Source: an uncultured Dyadobacter sp. (GTDB lineage: Bacteria; Bacteroidota; Bacteroidia; Cytophagales; Spirosomataceae). Taken from it: 15,367 nucleotides of DNA. Shown here in pieces: positions 1 through 7,273 of the stretch (the first letter of the stretch is position 1; each line of letters opens with the position of its first letter). The stretch spans positions 1 through 15,367 of the forward strand of contig CALGRQ010000228.1 of assembly GCA_937880795.1 (NCBI GenBank), written 5' to 3'. Both the position numbers and the translations under genes were made by a program. The notes under the pieces are model-generated. The model worked only from the letters and a program-made list of their open reading frames with translations, was not told where the DNA came from and made no database searches.

Positions 1-785
1 GCCCAAATTACTGCACCGTGTCGGCATGTGCATCGTCTAACAATGCCATTATAGCGGCATTCGATACCATTCGTTTGGGGAAAGCCCATGTGATGATCGC
101 AGGGGGCTCTGAGGCCGCAATTACGCATTCGTCTTTGGGTGGTTTTAGTTCTGCTCAGGCATTATCAAAACGCAACGACGATCCTGCAACGGCTTCCCGA
201 CCGTTCGATAAGGATCGTGATGGTTTTGTAATGGGAGAGGGCGCTGGTGCTTTGGTGCTTGAAGAGCTAGATCATGCTTTGGAACGCGGTGCAACCATTT
301 ATGCCGAGATGATTGGGGGTGGAATGGCTGCGGATGCATATCACCTTACAGGTACCCCTCCGGATGGATTGGGAGCCTATCTGGGTATGACCAATGCTTT
401 GAAAGATGCGGGAATTTCTGCGGATAAGATTGATTATGTAAATGCGCATGCCACATCAACCGGGCTGGGCGATATGAGTGAGTTGCAAGGTATGAAGCGT
501 GTTTTTGGAGATCATCCGGTAGTAGTGGGTGCAACCAAGTCCATGACGGGACACTTGTTAGGAGCTGCCGGAGCTGCGGAAAGCATCATAAGCGTATTGG
601 CTGTGAAGCATGACGTGATTCCGGGTACCATCAATACAGCAAACCTGGACGAAAACATACCTGCTGGAATGAACATTGTTTTGGGTGAACCTATTTACCA
701 ACCTGTAAATTACGTGCTCAACAATACCTTCGGATTTGGAGGGCATGTGGCCAGCTCGGTATTTAAGAAATTTACTGGAAAGTAA
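1..785 (+). CDS. Beta-ketoacyl-ACP synthase II-like protein (FabF family), 5' end missing
   Basis: This is the C-terminal part of a thiolase-fold ketosynthase that condenses an acyl chain with malonyl-ACP in fatty acid or polyketide-like synthesis in the cytoplasm. The gene is cut by the window edge; its frame is read from base 3. The catalytic triad is visible. The nucleophilic Cys is in VSACASS (codon 27-29), the first His in NAHATST (codon 447-449), and the second His in KSMTGHLLGAAGA (codon 552-554). The glycine-rich GFGG gate motif lies near the C-terminus. After GFGG the usual Thr-Asn of E. coli FabF is replaced by His-Val, so it may be a specialised paralogue rather than the housekeeping enzyme. 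It ends at a strong terminator. An ACP gene about 6 kb away is on the opposite strand and is not part of this transcript. Family assignment is firm; the exact pathway is not. Confidence 0.93.
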   Translation, partial: PNYCTVSACASSNNAIIAAFDTIRLGKAHVMIAGGSEAAITHSSLGGFSSAQALSKRNDDPATASRPFDKDRDGFVMGEGAGALVLEELDHALERGATIYAEMIGGGMAADAYHLTGTPPDGLGAYLGMTNALKDAGISADKIDYVNAHATSTGLGDMSELQGMKRVFGDHPVVVGATKSMTGHLLGAAGAAESIISVLAVKHDVIPGTINTANLDENIPAGMNIVLGEPIYQPVNYVLNNTFGFGGHVASSVFKKFTGK

Positions 786-799
786 TTGTTCTACCAATA

Positions 800-837
800 A
801 AAAGCGGTTCAGACTCACACGAATCTGAACCGCTTTT
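800..837. terminator. Bidirectional hairpin terminator between fabF-like and HAD genes
   Basis: A perfect 14-bp inverted repeat (arms 800-813 and 824-837, 10-nt loop) lies between two convergent stop codons. The arms begin with AAAAGCGG and end with CCGCTTTT, so each strand reads a GC-rich stem followed by a T-run. It can terminate both the ketosynthase and the HAD transcripts. Confidence 0.88.
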
Positions 838-852
838 CATATATCTCCGTTA

Positions 853-1671
853 TTATTTTTCTGCTAATGCCACGGCATCAGCCACTTCGGAAAGGATTTC
901 TACCACCCCATTCTCGTCATTTGTTTTTGCGGTAAACCGGGCTATTTTTTTTATATCTGGGTGAGCGTTACCCATTGCATAAGAATAATATGCTTTTTGA
1001 AGCATCTCCACATCATTGAAGTAATCGCCAAATACCATGGTTTGTTCGAAAGAAACACCAAATTTCTTTTGCAGTACATCCATGGCTACCCCTTTGTTGG
1101 CCAAAGGATGTGATATATCCAGCCAGATCGGACCCGAAATTTTTACTTTCAGAGAGTCTTCAAGGTGTTTGTAATGGGGATAACTATTGGCTTCGGATCC
1201 ATTCAGGTCGCAAAGGGTGAACTTTAGAAAGTCATCATCTTCCACATCTAAGAGGTTATCTACGATTTCGTACCGTTCGAAATATAGTTTCAGATGATCA
1301 ATGAATTCCGGCTCGTTACGGTCAACATAAGCTTTTTTCTTGCCACATATGATTCCATAGGTGTTGGGAATATTCCTGGAAATCTGAATCAGTTCTTTTA
1401 CCGAAGCATGGTCAATAGGTTGCACATGTATTTCCTCATCCCGAAAAACGACATAACTACCATTCTCAGAGGCAAAAATCACTTCGTCTTTTACAAAATC
1501 AAGGGTTTTCAATAGGTTGTAATATTGTCTGCCACTTGCAGCAACAAAGATGATCCCCTGATCCTTTAATTTTCTAAAAACAGGTTCAAACGACTCATTC
1601 ACTTCATGGTTTGAATTTAAAAGAGTGCCGTCCATGTCGGTGGCTATCAGTCGGATATCGGTAATTGACAT
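853..1671 (-). CDS. Cof-type HAD-IIB family hydrolase (sugar/nucleotide phosphatase)
   Basis: A 272-residue cytosolic phosphatase of the haloacid dehalogenase superfamily, Cof/SupH subgroup. Members dephosphorylate sugar phosphates, nucleotides or pyridoxal phosphate by way of an aspartyl-phosphate intermediate. All four HAD motifs are present. Motif I is DMDGTLL, with nucleophile D12 and acid/base D14. Motif II is Ser46 in AASGRQ, motif III is Lys193 in ANKGVA, and motif IV is GDYFND with D216 and D220 binding Mg. The segment between motifs II and III (about residues 85-185) is the type IIB cap that selects the substrate. Length is normal. The gene is a single-gene unit, convergent with the ketosynthase and divergent from the transporter gene. 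A TAATTTTG -7-like box lies just upstream. The substrate cannot be told from the sequence. Confidence 0.93.
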   Translation of the reverse strand: MSITDIRLIATDMDGTLLNSNHEVNESFEPVFRKLKDQGIIFVAASGRQYYNLLKTLDFVKDEVIFASENGSYVVFRDEEIHVQPIDHASVKELIQISRNIPNTYGIICGKKKAYVDRNEPEFIDHLKLYFERYEIVDNLLDVEDDDFLKFTLCDLNGSEANSYPHYKHLEDSLKVKISGPIWLDISHPLANKGVAMDVLQKKFGVSFEQTMVFGDYFNDVEMLQKAYYSYAMGNAHPDIKKIARFTAKTNDENGVVEILSEVADAVALAEK

Positions 1672-1694
1672 ATATTCTTTCTTAAATGGATGTG

Positions 1695-1702
1695 CAAAAT
1701 TA
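1695..1702 (-). promoter_or_regulatory. Bacteroidota -7 promoter element for the HAD gene
   Basis: Read on the minus strand this is TAATTTTG, an exact match to the Bacteroidota -7 consensus TAnnTTTG, 23 bases before the start codon. No TTG -33 element lies at the usual distance (17-23 nt), so the call rests on the -7 box and its position alone. Confidence 0.4.
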
Positions 1703-1918
1703 AAGACAGACGAGCATACATAGTAACCTGTCTTATTTTTATTGTTAGGTCAGATGGCTATTGGGTATAAGGTAAAAGCGAATGGGTTGGTTCCGTCTGC
1801 GATGGGTTCTTAGCACAGGTCATTCGCAAATCGTTTTAAGAAATGAACCTCTGGTTACTTTATGTTGTTAACCGGAGCAAGAGTTTTTACCCTGAGGAAA
1901 TTATTGTTTTTTGTGCCT

Positions 1919-2815
1919 ATGAGGTCGTACAAGTACTATTTGATTGCTTTTTTATCTTTTGTAATCTGGGGATTTTTCAGTCTGGCACTAAAACCATTGC
2001 ACAATTATCCTTCGCTCGACATTTTATTCTATCGGGTATTTTTATGTGCCGTTATTTTGCTGTTGAGCAGCCTTTTTATCCGTAGAAGTGTTTTGAAGCA
2101 GAACATTGCCATCTATAAGGCAATGCCTTCCCGGGAGCAGCGGAGTATTCTGCTGCGTACCATTGGTGGGGGAGTTTTACTTACGGCTAACTGGTTCTTT
2201 TTTATATATGTGATGAACCATATCAGCGTAAAAGCAGCCTCATTTGCCTATCTCGTGTGCCCGATTTTGACTACGGTTATTGCCTTTTTTGTCCTGAATG
2301 AAAAACTGAATAAATGGCAATGGGTAGCCGTTGGACTGAGTTTTGTGAGTTGCTTGTTGCTGTCCTTTAACAATATCGCAGACGTGGCGTATAGCATGAT
2401 CGTTGCACTGTCGTACGCCCTATATCTGGTTATTCAGCGCAAAAACTTCGGGGTGGATAAGTTCCTTTTGTTAACCATTCAGATCAGTTTTTCGGCGTTG
2501 ATCCTCTTGCCCTTTTACCCGGTATATAGTGCAACAGTGCCCATGGAAGTCACATTTTATGAGTTTATCCTCGTGATTGCCGTGCTGTTTACGATTCTAC
2601 CGCTCTATATGAATCTATATGCTTTGCAAGGTGTAAATTCTTCGACCATGGGTATAATGTTGTATATAAACCCATTAATGAGTTTTGCCATCGCCCTGTT
2701 TTATTTTCATGAACCGATTAATAACTTTCAGATTGCGGCATACTCGCTGATATTTTTATCGATTCTTATATTCAACGAACAACATATTTTTGGCCGTAAG
2801 CGCACCCTAATCTAA
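1919..2815 (+). CDS. EamA/RarD-like drug/metabolite transporter
   Basis: A polytopic inner-membrane protein of the EamA (10 TMS drug/metabolite exporter) superfamily. It most resembles the RarD branch, judging by the opening YYLIAFLSFVIWGFFSLALK and the following LDILFYRVFLC stretch. About ten hydrophobic helices in two EamA halves are visible, for example AYLVCPILTTVIAFFVLNEKL closing the first half and GIMLYINPLMSFAIALFYF in the second. The substrate is unknown. The frame is open back to an ATG at 1862. I prefer the ATG at 1919 because family members begin only a few residues before helix 1, while the extra 19 residues look unrelated; no clear Shine-Dalgarno decides it. The gene ends 12 nt from the convergent small membrane-protein gene, with no terminator hairpin between them. 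Confidence 0.87.
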   Translation: MRSYKYYLIAFLSFVIWGFFSLALKPLHNYPSLDILFYRVFLCAVILLLSSLFIRRSVLKQNIAIYKAMPSREQRSILLRTIGGGVLLTANWFFFIYVMNHISVKAASFAYLVCPILTTVIAFFVLNEKLNKWQWVAVGLSFVSCLLLSFNNIADVAYSMIVALSYALYLVIQRKNFGVDKFLLLTIQISFSALILLPFYPVYSATVPMEVTFYEFILVIAVLFTILPLYMNLYALQGVNSSTMGIMLYINPLMSFAIALFYFHEPINNFQIAAYSLIFLSILIFNEQHIFGRKRTLI

Positions 2816-2827
2816 AGTGGGCATGAC

Positions 2828-3115
2828 CTACTTTCGGACCTGTCCATCTTTTCTGGACTTATAAATACCAAATGCAATAGATGCGACAATGTAAACGATC
2901 AACTTGGATTGATTTGTAATTACGATTTGCCAATAGGCAAAGGCATCAGCAAATGAAGCACCTTTGGCGAGTTGAACAACTACTTCAAAAGCAAAACTGA
3001 GCGCTATAATGGCCAGGAAAAAGCGGATGGCGTGGGTGGCGATGATGCCAAAATTAATGTCTTTCATGAAAAAATGGGTAGCTGATTTCTCCGCGAAAAT
3101 AGGGTAATTTTTCAT
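2828..3115 (-). CDS. Small two-helix membrane protein of unknown function
   Basis: A 95-residue protein I do not recognise. It has two hydrophobic segments (about residues 24-50 and 71-85, GIIATHAIRFFLAIIALSFAF and LIVYIVASIAFGIY) joined by a short hydrophilic region, and a basic C-terminal tail (YKSRKDGQVRK). This suggests a small inner-membrane protein with a cytoplasmic tail. It starts 32 nt after the stop of the PhyH-like dioxygenase gene on the same strand, so the two are probably cotranscribed. An AGGAG 11 nt before the ATG at 3113-3115 supports this start, although Met17 (3065-3067) would also give a sensible protein. No function is proposed. Confidence 0.7.
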   Translation of the reverse strand: MKNYPIFAEKSATHFFMKDINFGIIATHAIRFFLAIIALSFAFEVVVQLAKGASFADAFAYWQIVITNQSKLIVYIVASIAFGIYKSRKDGQVRK

Positions 3116-3147
3116 GAAGTAATCAGCTCCTACTTTTATGGAAATTG

Positions 3148-4119
3148 CTACCAGCGATCAAGTCCTAACAATTTTCGACCCAAAGAGCTCAATTCGGCGG
3201 TTTTATATCTGGTTTTCTCCCAATTTCTAGGGTCACCAGGAAATGCATATCCTTCGGGTGCCTGCCTTTCTTTCCAGGAGTTGATACGCCATTGACGAAG
3301 TGCTTCATCTTCCTCCTGTGCGGGCATCATCGCTATATACTGCGCCATTCTAACCTTATTTTCACTTCTATTGGCCCGTATACCATGCGGTTGCGAACTG
3401 TTGAATATCAACAAATCACCCGCCTGCATTTTGACTTTTACAGGTTCAAAACCAGTTGTGTCGGGTTGAAAGTGATTGCGGTCCTCAGGCTGTGTCAGTT
3501 TCCAGGTATCATAGGTTCGGAATAACTCCGGTATGCACTGAAATCCCCCCATATTTTCATCATCCTGGTCGGCCAGAGCGAGTACCCCTTGGACGTTTTG
3601 TGGTTTTGTTTCCGGATCATAATCCCAATGAATGAAACCCTTATATTCAAAACCCGGACGCAGTGGGAAGTTGAGGTTGGCGCGGTCAATGGTTACCCAC
3701 AGTTTTTCTGTTCCCCATATATCCGCAAAGGCCTGATGCACCTTTGGGAACTGGCGGTTATTCCATAAGTATTGGTGGTTATATACCTCCACCATACCGG
3801 TGTTGGTGAGCTCTTTCATTTTCATTTCGGCACGTGGAGCGGTATACCAAGTTTCAGGATTATCCGGATCCTTCTCTTCAAACTCCCATAGAAAATCGGC
3901 AGTTTGCTTTACCATTTCCTTGGGAACGGCGTTCTTGATGACGATGTACCCGTTGGTGATCCAAAATGCCCATTCTTCCTCTGTGAGTAGTTGCAGGGGG
4001 TTTCCATTGCTTCGGTCGTTTAGCTTAACATCGCTCGATTTCGCCGTGGATGGATTTCCGGGTATATCGGTATGGGCATTGTTTGTAGCCATTGTCGGAG
4101 CCATTGTGTGCTGTTCCAT
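3148..4119 (-). CDS. Phytanoyl-CoA dioxygenase (PhyH) family Fe(II)/2-oxoglutarate oxygenase
   Basis: A 323-residue cytosolic oxygenase with the double-stranded beta-helix fold of the PhyH family. Such enzymes hydroxylate a small molecule using Fe(II), O2 and 2-oxoglutarate. The metal triad is visible: H164 and D166 in FIHWDYD, and H245 in SSQPHGIRANR. R251 or R258 after the distal His is the likely 2-oxoglutarate anchor. MQAGDLLIFNSSQPHG is the typical pre-distal-His strand. The first 45 or so residues are polar (rich in N, T, S, P) and probably disordered. The gene has a well-matched Bacteroidota promoter, leads a two-gene unit with the small membrane protein, and is divergent from an AraC-type regulator that is its likely controller. 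The substrate is unknown; bacterial members act on diverse natural products and osmolytes rather than phytanoyl-CoA. Confidence 0.9.
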   Translation of the reverse strand: MEQHTMAPTMATNNAHTDIPGNPSTAKSSDVKLNDRSNGNPLQLLTEEEWAFWITNGYIVIKNAVPKEMVKQTADFLWEFEEKDPDNPETWYTAPRAEMKMKELTNTGMVEVYNHQYLWNNRQFPKVHQAFADIWGTEKLWVTIDRANLNFPLRPGFEYKGFIHWDYDPETKPQNVQGVLALADQDDENMGGFQCIPELFRTYDTWKLTQPEDRNHFQPDTTGFEPVKVKMQAGDLLIFNSSQPHGIRANRSENKVRMAQYIAMMPAQEEDEALRQWRINSWKERQAPEGYAFPGDPRNWEKTRYKTAELSSLGRKLLGLDRW

Positions 4120-4157
4120 ATGAGTTATAAATTTTATTTTATCATGATTTAATAGAA

Positions 4158-4189
4158 CAAAGTTAATGTATGAAGGTGCGATGGATCAA
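4158..4189 (-). promoter_or_regulatory. Bacteroidota promoter of the PhyH-like gene (TTG-N21-TAACTTTG)
   Basis: On the minus strand, TTG (forward 4187-4189) is followed after 21 nt by TAACTTTG (forward 4158-4165), an exact match to TAnnTTTG. The spacing is within the range described for this phylum. Predicted initiation is about 30 nt before the start codon. The element sits in the 174-nt space shared with the divergent AraC-type gene. Confidence 0.65.
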
Positions 4190-4293
4190 CCGCTAGAATA
4201 TCCAACATTTGCTCTCCATTGATATTTTTTACAAATTGATTGAGGGTTTTTAGAGAAAATAGACGCGGTATGTGGAATTAACATCTGATTTTC

Positions 4294-5139
4294 ATGAAAA
4301 TTATTCGCGAAGAGGTCGTTCCTACGGAAGGAAGTTCATTTAAGGTGTTGCTAACACCTAGGCTGAACGATACATTTTTATGGCATTTTCATCCGGAATA
4401 TGAAATCGTGTACGTGGAGGGAAGTAGCGGAACGCGGCAAGTTGGCGGACATACATCACGTTACGAAGGCAGTGATTTGGTGTTTATAGGGCCTAATATA
4501 CCGCACTTGAATTTTGACTATGGCGTGCGAACCGAATGCGAGCAGGTTATCATTCAGATGAAGGAAGGCTTTTTAGGGCCTGGTTTTTTAGACTTACCCG
4601 AATTGAGCCCCATAAAATTGCTCTTTGAACAAGCACATTTCGGTATATCCTTTTCGGGAGAAACCAAGCGAATGGTAGGAGAAAAGCTTAAAGCAATGCC
4701 TGGGTTGGAACCATACGATCAGCTTATACTACTTCTTCAAATATTAAAACAGATGGCCCATGCCGGGGATGTTGAGATATTGAACAAACAGCCTGCTGGA
4801 AATAAGGCATTGGTCAAGGAACAATATCGTATGCAAAAGGTATATCGGTATATCGAACGTCATTTTGATCAGCAGCCGGATGTACACACCATTGCCCGGG
4901 AGCTGAATTTAACCACTCCGGCATTTTGCCGGGTCTTTAAGAAGCATACCCAAATGACCTTCACCGATTTTGTGAATCAGTATAGGGTCAATCAGGCAAA
5001 AAACTATTTGTTACAGGATAAGTCCGTATCGGAAGCTTGCTATGCGGTGGGTTTTGAAAGTTTATCCTATTTCAATAAACTGTTTCGTAATCTGGTGGGT
5101 GAAAATCCATCGGCGTTTAAAAAGCAATATTTAAGATGA
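4294..5139 (+). CDS. AraC-family transcriptional regulator with cupin sensor domain
   Basis: A 281-residue DNA-binding regulator. The N-terminal half is an AraC-type cupin (about 25-95), including HFHPEYEIVYV with two histidines that suit a ligand or metal site. The C-terminal 100 residues form the two-helix-turn-helix AraC domain: the first HTH is around IARELNLTTPAFCRVFKKH, and the second is around VSEACYAVGFESLSYFNKLF, ending in the typical GENPSAFKKQ. It is transcribed divergently from the PhyH-like gene across 174 nt, the usual layout for a local regulator and its target. Its 3' end overlaps the convergent methyltransferase gene by 9 nt. The inducer is unknown; a small organic ligand is likely from the cupin domain. 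Confidence 0.92.
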   Translation: MKIIREEVVPTEGSSFKVLLTPRLNDTFLWHFHPEYEIVYVEGSSGTRQVGGHTSRYEGSDLVFIGPNIPHLNFDYGVRTECEQVIIQMKEGFLGPGFLDLPELSPIKLLFEQAHFGISFSGETKRMVGEKLKAMPGLEPYDQLILLLQILKQMAHAGDVEILNKQPAGNKALVKEQYRMQKVYRYIERHFDQQPDVHTIARELNLTTPAFCRVFKKHTQMTFTDFVNQYRVNQAKNYLLQDKSVSEACYAVGFESLSYFNKLFRNLVGENPSAFKKQYLR

Positions 5140-5784
5140 TAGCACTGGCTCTGTGGCACTGCGTATGTATACCACAGATCTCAAAAAATTGTGAAGATGT
5201 GTGTACTGATAAAACTCAATGAAGCCATTTTTATTAAATAGGGGTTCCGTAGGCAGTGGGTGGCGGGCTTCTATATCGCAAATAATTCCAAAGAAAAACA
5301 GCATGGTTTTCATCCACCATTTCTGCCACCAAGGGCTTTCCGTCTCGTCTACGTGAAAATCAACAAAAAGCCATTTGCCGTCGTTGGCCAGTAATTGGTT
5401 TAGCTGATTAAAAACCTGTTCGGCACGTTTCGGACCAAAATTATCAAATAAGTAAGCTGTAAATATGACGTCGAAAACAGCGGTGGTAGAATAATCTTCG
5501 ATGGCTTGGTTTACAAATACAACTTCATTTTGGCGTACATCCCGTTTCTGTGCTTTGGATATCATTTTTTTAGAAATTTCCACATAGGTGATCCGAAGAC
5601 CAGAGGGTTGAATTTTGGCGATTTCCTCTAAGATCCAACCACTTCCGCCTCCAATAATGAGAATAGAACTTTGAAGAGGAATGTGTGGCAATACACAGGT
5701 TTGAGAAGAAATTAAGTTTTGCTGAAAGAAAATCCGGCTTAGCCAATCGTAGTTGTTGGCGATTGGGTCATAATTGTTTTTCAT
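5131..5784 (-). CDS. Class I SAM-dependent methyltransferase (UbiE-like)
   Basis: A 217-residue Rossmann-fold methyltransferase. The opening YDPIANNYDWLSRIFF resembles the N-terminus of UbiE/COQ5-type quinone methylases. Motif I is ILIIGGGSGW (41-50), the acidic residue binding the SAM ribose is E69 in ITYVEIS, and the post-motif strand is FDVIFTAYLFDNF (104-116). An aromatic amphipathic stretch at 152-169 (WWQKWWMKTMLFFFGII and following) probably lets the protein sit on the membrane. It is the last gene of the ACP to UbiA-like to methyltransferase operon, 16 nt after the UbiA-like stop. Its 3' end overlaps the convergent AraC-type gene by 9 nt. I infer methylation of a lipidic or aromatic product of the operon; the substrate is not known. 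Confidence 0.88.
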   Translation of the reverse strand: MKNNYDPIANNYDWLSRIFFQQNLISSQTCVLPHIPLQSSILIIGGGSGWILEEIAKIQPSGLRITYVEISKKMISKAQKRDVRQNEVVFVNQAIEDYSTTAVFDVIFTAYLFDNFGPKRAEQVFNQLNQLLANDGKWLFVDFHVDETESPWWQKWWMKTMLFFFGIICDIEARHPLPTEPLFNKNGFIEFYQYTHLHNFLRSVVYIRSATEPVLSS

Positions 5785-5800
5785 AGTGTGTCATAACGTT

Positions 5801-6754
5801 TTAGCAGCAGTAATTCAGGTATAGAATTCCGCCTATACCGCATAGTGCTTTTATGAATAATAATCCGTCAATGACGATCAGATAATAGAGGATCTTCTTG
5901 GGTTTTTGTAACGAATAAGCAACGTATAAAAGGCTGATGAAGGGGAGGAGATTGAGGCCAATTACTATGCCGCTGAAATTTTTGTAATGTGTAAAAATGA
6001 GTAAAGCAATGATACCAATTAGGAGTACGGGAATGAGAATAAAGAATATAGTTTTTTGTAAACCGAACCTTACAACGAAAGTTTTGAGTTGAATGTTATT
6101 ATCGTCCTCATAATCTTTGATATCGAACATGATGGCATTCACTGTACAAAATACCCAGTTTTTAATAAAAAGCCATTGCATAAACGCCGCCTCATGTACC
6201 GCTGTGCCATGTTCGACTTTTGCCATTACTACGGGAAGAAAACTAACAGAACCGGCCCATACAAAACCAATGACCAGTGCTTTGAGCCAACCGGTATGGC
6301 GTAGGTTGAATGCACTGGGCAATAGGCCATAGTATAGCAATGCGGCTAGGGGTATAGAGCCCAATAGAACCCAATATAGGAGAGGTAGCGAAAATAACCC
6401 TGAGCTGTTTTTTGCGAGCAAATAGGCTGCTGCAAGCAGACAAACGATAAGAAGTACCTTTTGGCCCTTAGCGATAAACGGGGCATGTGTCCGATACCAC
6501 TCCGTTCTGGGATTGGCCGATACAGCCGACTTTGTTGCTCCTGTGTATGCATGGGTATAATACATAACAGTGGCTGCAAATAACAGTATGTAATAGGCTG
6601 GTGATGCAAAAGGAAGGTCTAATTGCATGACCGTCTCAACCGATAGCGCAACCGCCAGCATTCCCACAAAATAGTTGGCAAAAAAAATAAATGGTACGAA
6701 GCCTGAGCGCATCTGGTATGAAAGCAATGCTGATTTGCAAAAATAGCCTTTCAT
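5801..6754 (-). CDS. UbiA prenyltransferase-like integral membrane protein, first Asp motif absent
   Basis: A 317-residue polytopic membrane protein with about nine hydrophobic helices. Its second half fits the UbiA superfamily: NAIMFDIKDYEDDNNIQLKT (206-225), then VVRFG, matches the second Asp-rich motif (D211, D214, D217/D218, then Thr and the Arg-Phe-Gly turn). LRHTGWLKALVIGFVWAGS (151-169) matches the conserved segment before it. The first motif of true prenyltransferases, NDxxDxxxD after helix 2, is missing; the corresponding loop reads HAYTGATKSAVSANPRTEWY (68-87) with no aspartate. It may therefore use another substrate, or not be a diphosphate-dependent transferase at all. It lies between the ACP gene (70 nt upstream) and the methyltransferase gene (16 nt downstream). 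UbiA-like membership is likely; the activity is open. Confidence 0.75.
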   Translation of the reverse strand: MKGYFCKSALLSYQMRSGFVPFIFFANYFVGMLAVALSVETVMQLDLPFASPAYYILLFAATVMYYTHAYTGATKSAVSANPRTEWYRTHAPFIAKGQKVLLIVCLLAAAYLLAKNSSGLFSLPLLYWVLLGSIPLAALLYYGLLPSAFNLRHTGWLKALVIGFVWAGSVSFLPVVMAKVEHGTAVHEAAFMQWLFIKNWVFCTVNAIMFDIKDYEDDNNIQLKTFVVRFGLQKTIFFILIPVLLIGIIALLIFTHYKNFSGIVIGLNLLPFISLLYVAYSLQKPKKILYYLIVIDGLLFIKALCGIGGILYLNYCC

Positions 6755-6824
6755 CCGGGTTCAGATGCTACTTGTGCTTACATAATTGGAGGATGCCTCA
6801 ATATATTACTGAAGTATGTGGCAC

Positions 6825-7052
6825 TTATACCGTCTTGCTCCGCAGGTATTCATAAATCGTTCCCACAGTTTGAAGCTTGGGGTAATCTGCATCGGGTATG
6901 GTTACTTTCAAATGGTTTTCCATTTGTAACATTAAATCAACCGTGTCCAGGCTGTCTAGACCAAGATCGTGCGTTAGGTTGGCATCGTCGGTGATGGACG
7001 AGCCCGGTAATCCGGTGGTGGTGGCCAAAATGGCGCGCAACTGCCCTTTCAT
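6825..7052 (-). CDS. Acyl carrier protein
   Basis: A 75-residue acyl carrier protein. The 4'-phosphopantetheine attachment site is Ser34 in DLGLDSLDTVDLMLQME, followed by the usual acidic helix II. Length and the four-helix pattern are normal for a discrete ACP. Sequence such as HLKVTIPDADYPKLQTVGTIYEYL differs from housekeeping AcpP (IPDEEAEKI type), so I infer a dedicated ACP for a special pathway. It is the first gene of a minus-strand operon with the UbiA-like protein and the methyltransferase. Its promoter should be in the 289-nt space shared with the divergent M28 peptidase gene, but I found no clear Bacteroidota promoter there on this strand. Confidence 0.93.
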   Translation of the reverse strand: MKGQLRAILATTTGLPGSSITDDANLTHDLGLDSLDTVDLMLQMENHLKVTIPDADYPKLQTVGTIYEYLRSKTV

Positions 7053-7240
7053 TTTATATGGTTTAAGTGTTCAGTAGAATAAAGCGCTTAAAATGAATTG
7101 TTTATCTTGCTTCGTTGTCTTCCATTTTGTGGCGATACGTAGTAAAGGAACTTCATAACATCGCTTGGGAATTATGGCTGTTGTGGAGCGGTTTGATAGA
7201 GGGTTTGGTGAAACCGGAAGCGGATCAAATTAACCATACC

Positions 7241-7273
7241 TTGTATTATTAAGGGATTGAATGCAAATGTTTG
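7241..7273 (+). promoter_or_regulatory. Weak candidate promoter for the M28 peptidase gene
   Basis: TTG (7241-7243) is followed after 22 nt by AATGTTTG (7266-7273), a one-mismatch copy of TAnnTTTG. It would start transcription about 60 nt before the ATG at 7342. The rest of the 289-nt divergent region shows no gene and only a short AAGCGCTT palindrome near the ACP start. Confidence 0.28.

Noticed and set aside
1843..2085. An 80-codon plus-strand frame overlapping the start of the EamA gene
   Set aside because: It is out of frame with a well-conserved transporter and ends within it; there is no sign of an independent gene or of a frameshift.
6785..6803. Small hairpin GAGG-atg-CCTC between the UbiA-like and ACP genes
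   Set aside because: A 4-bp stem with a bulged extension and no T-run; too weak for a terminator or attenuator.
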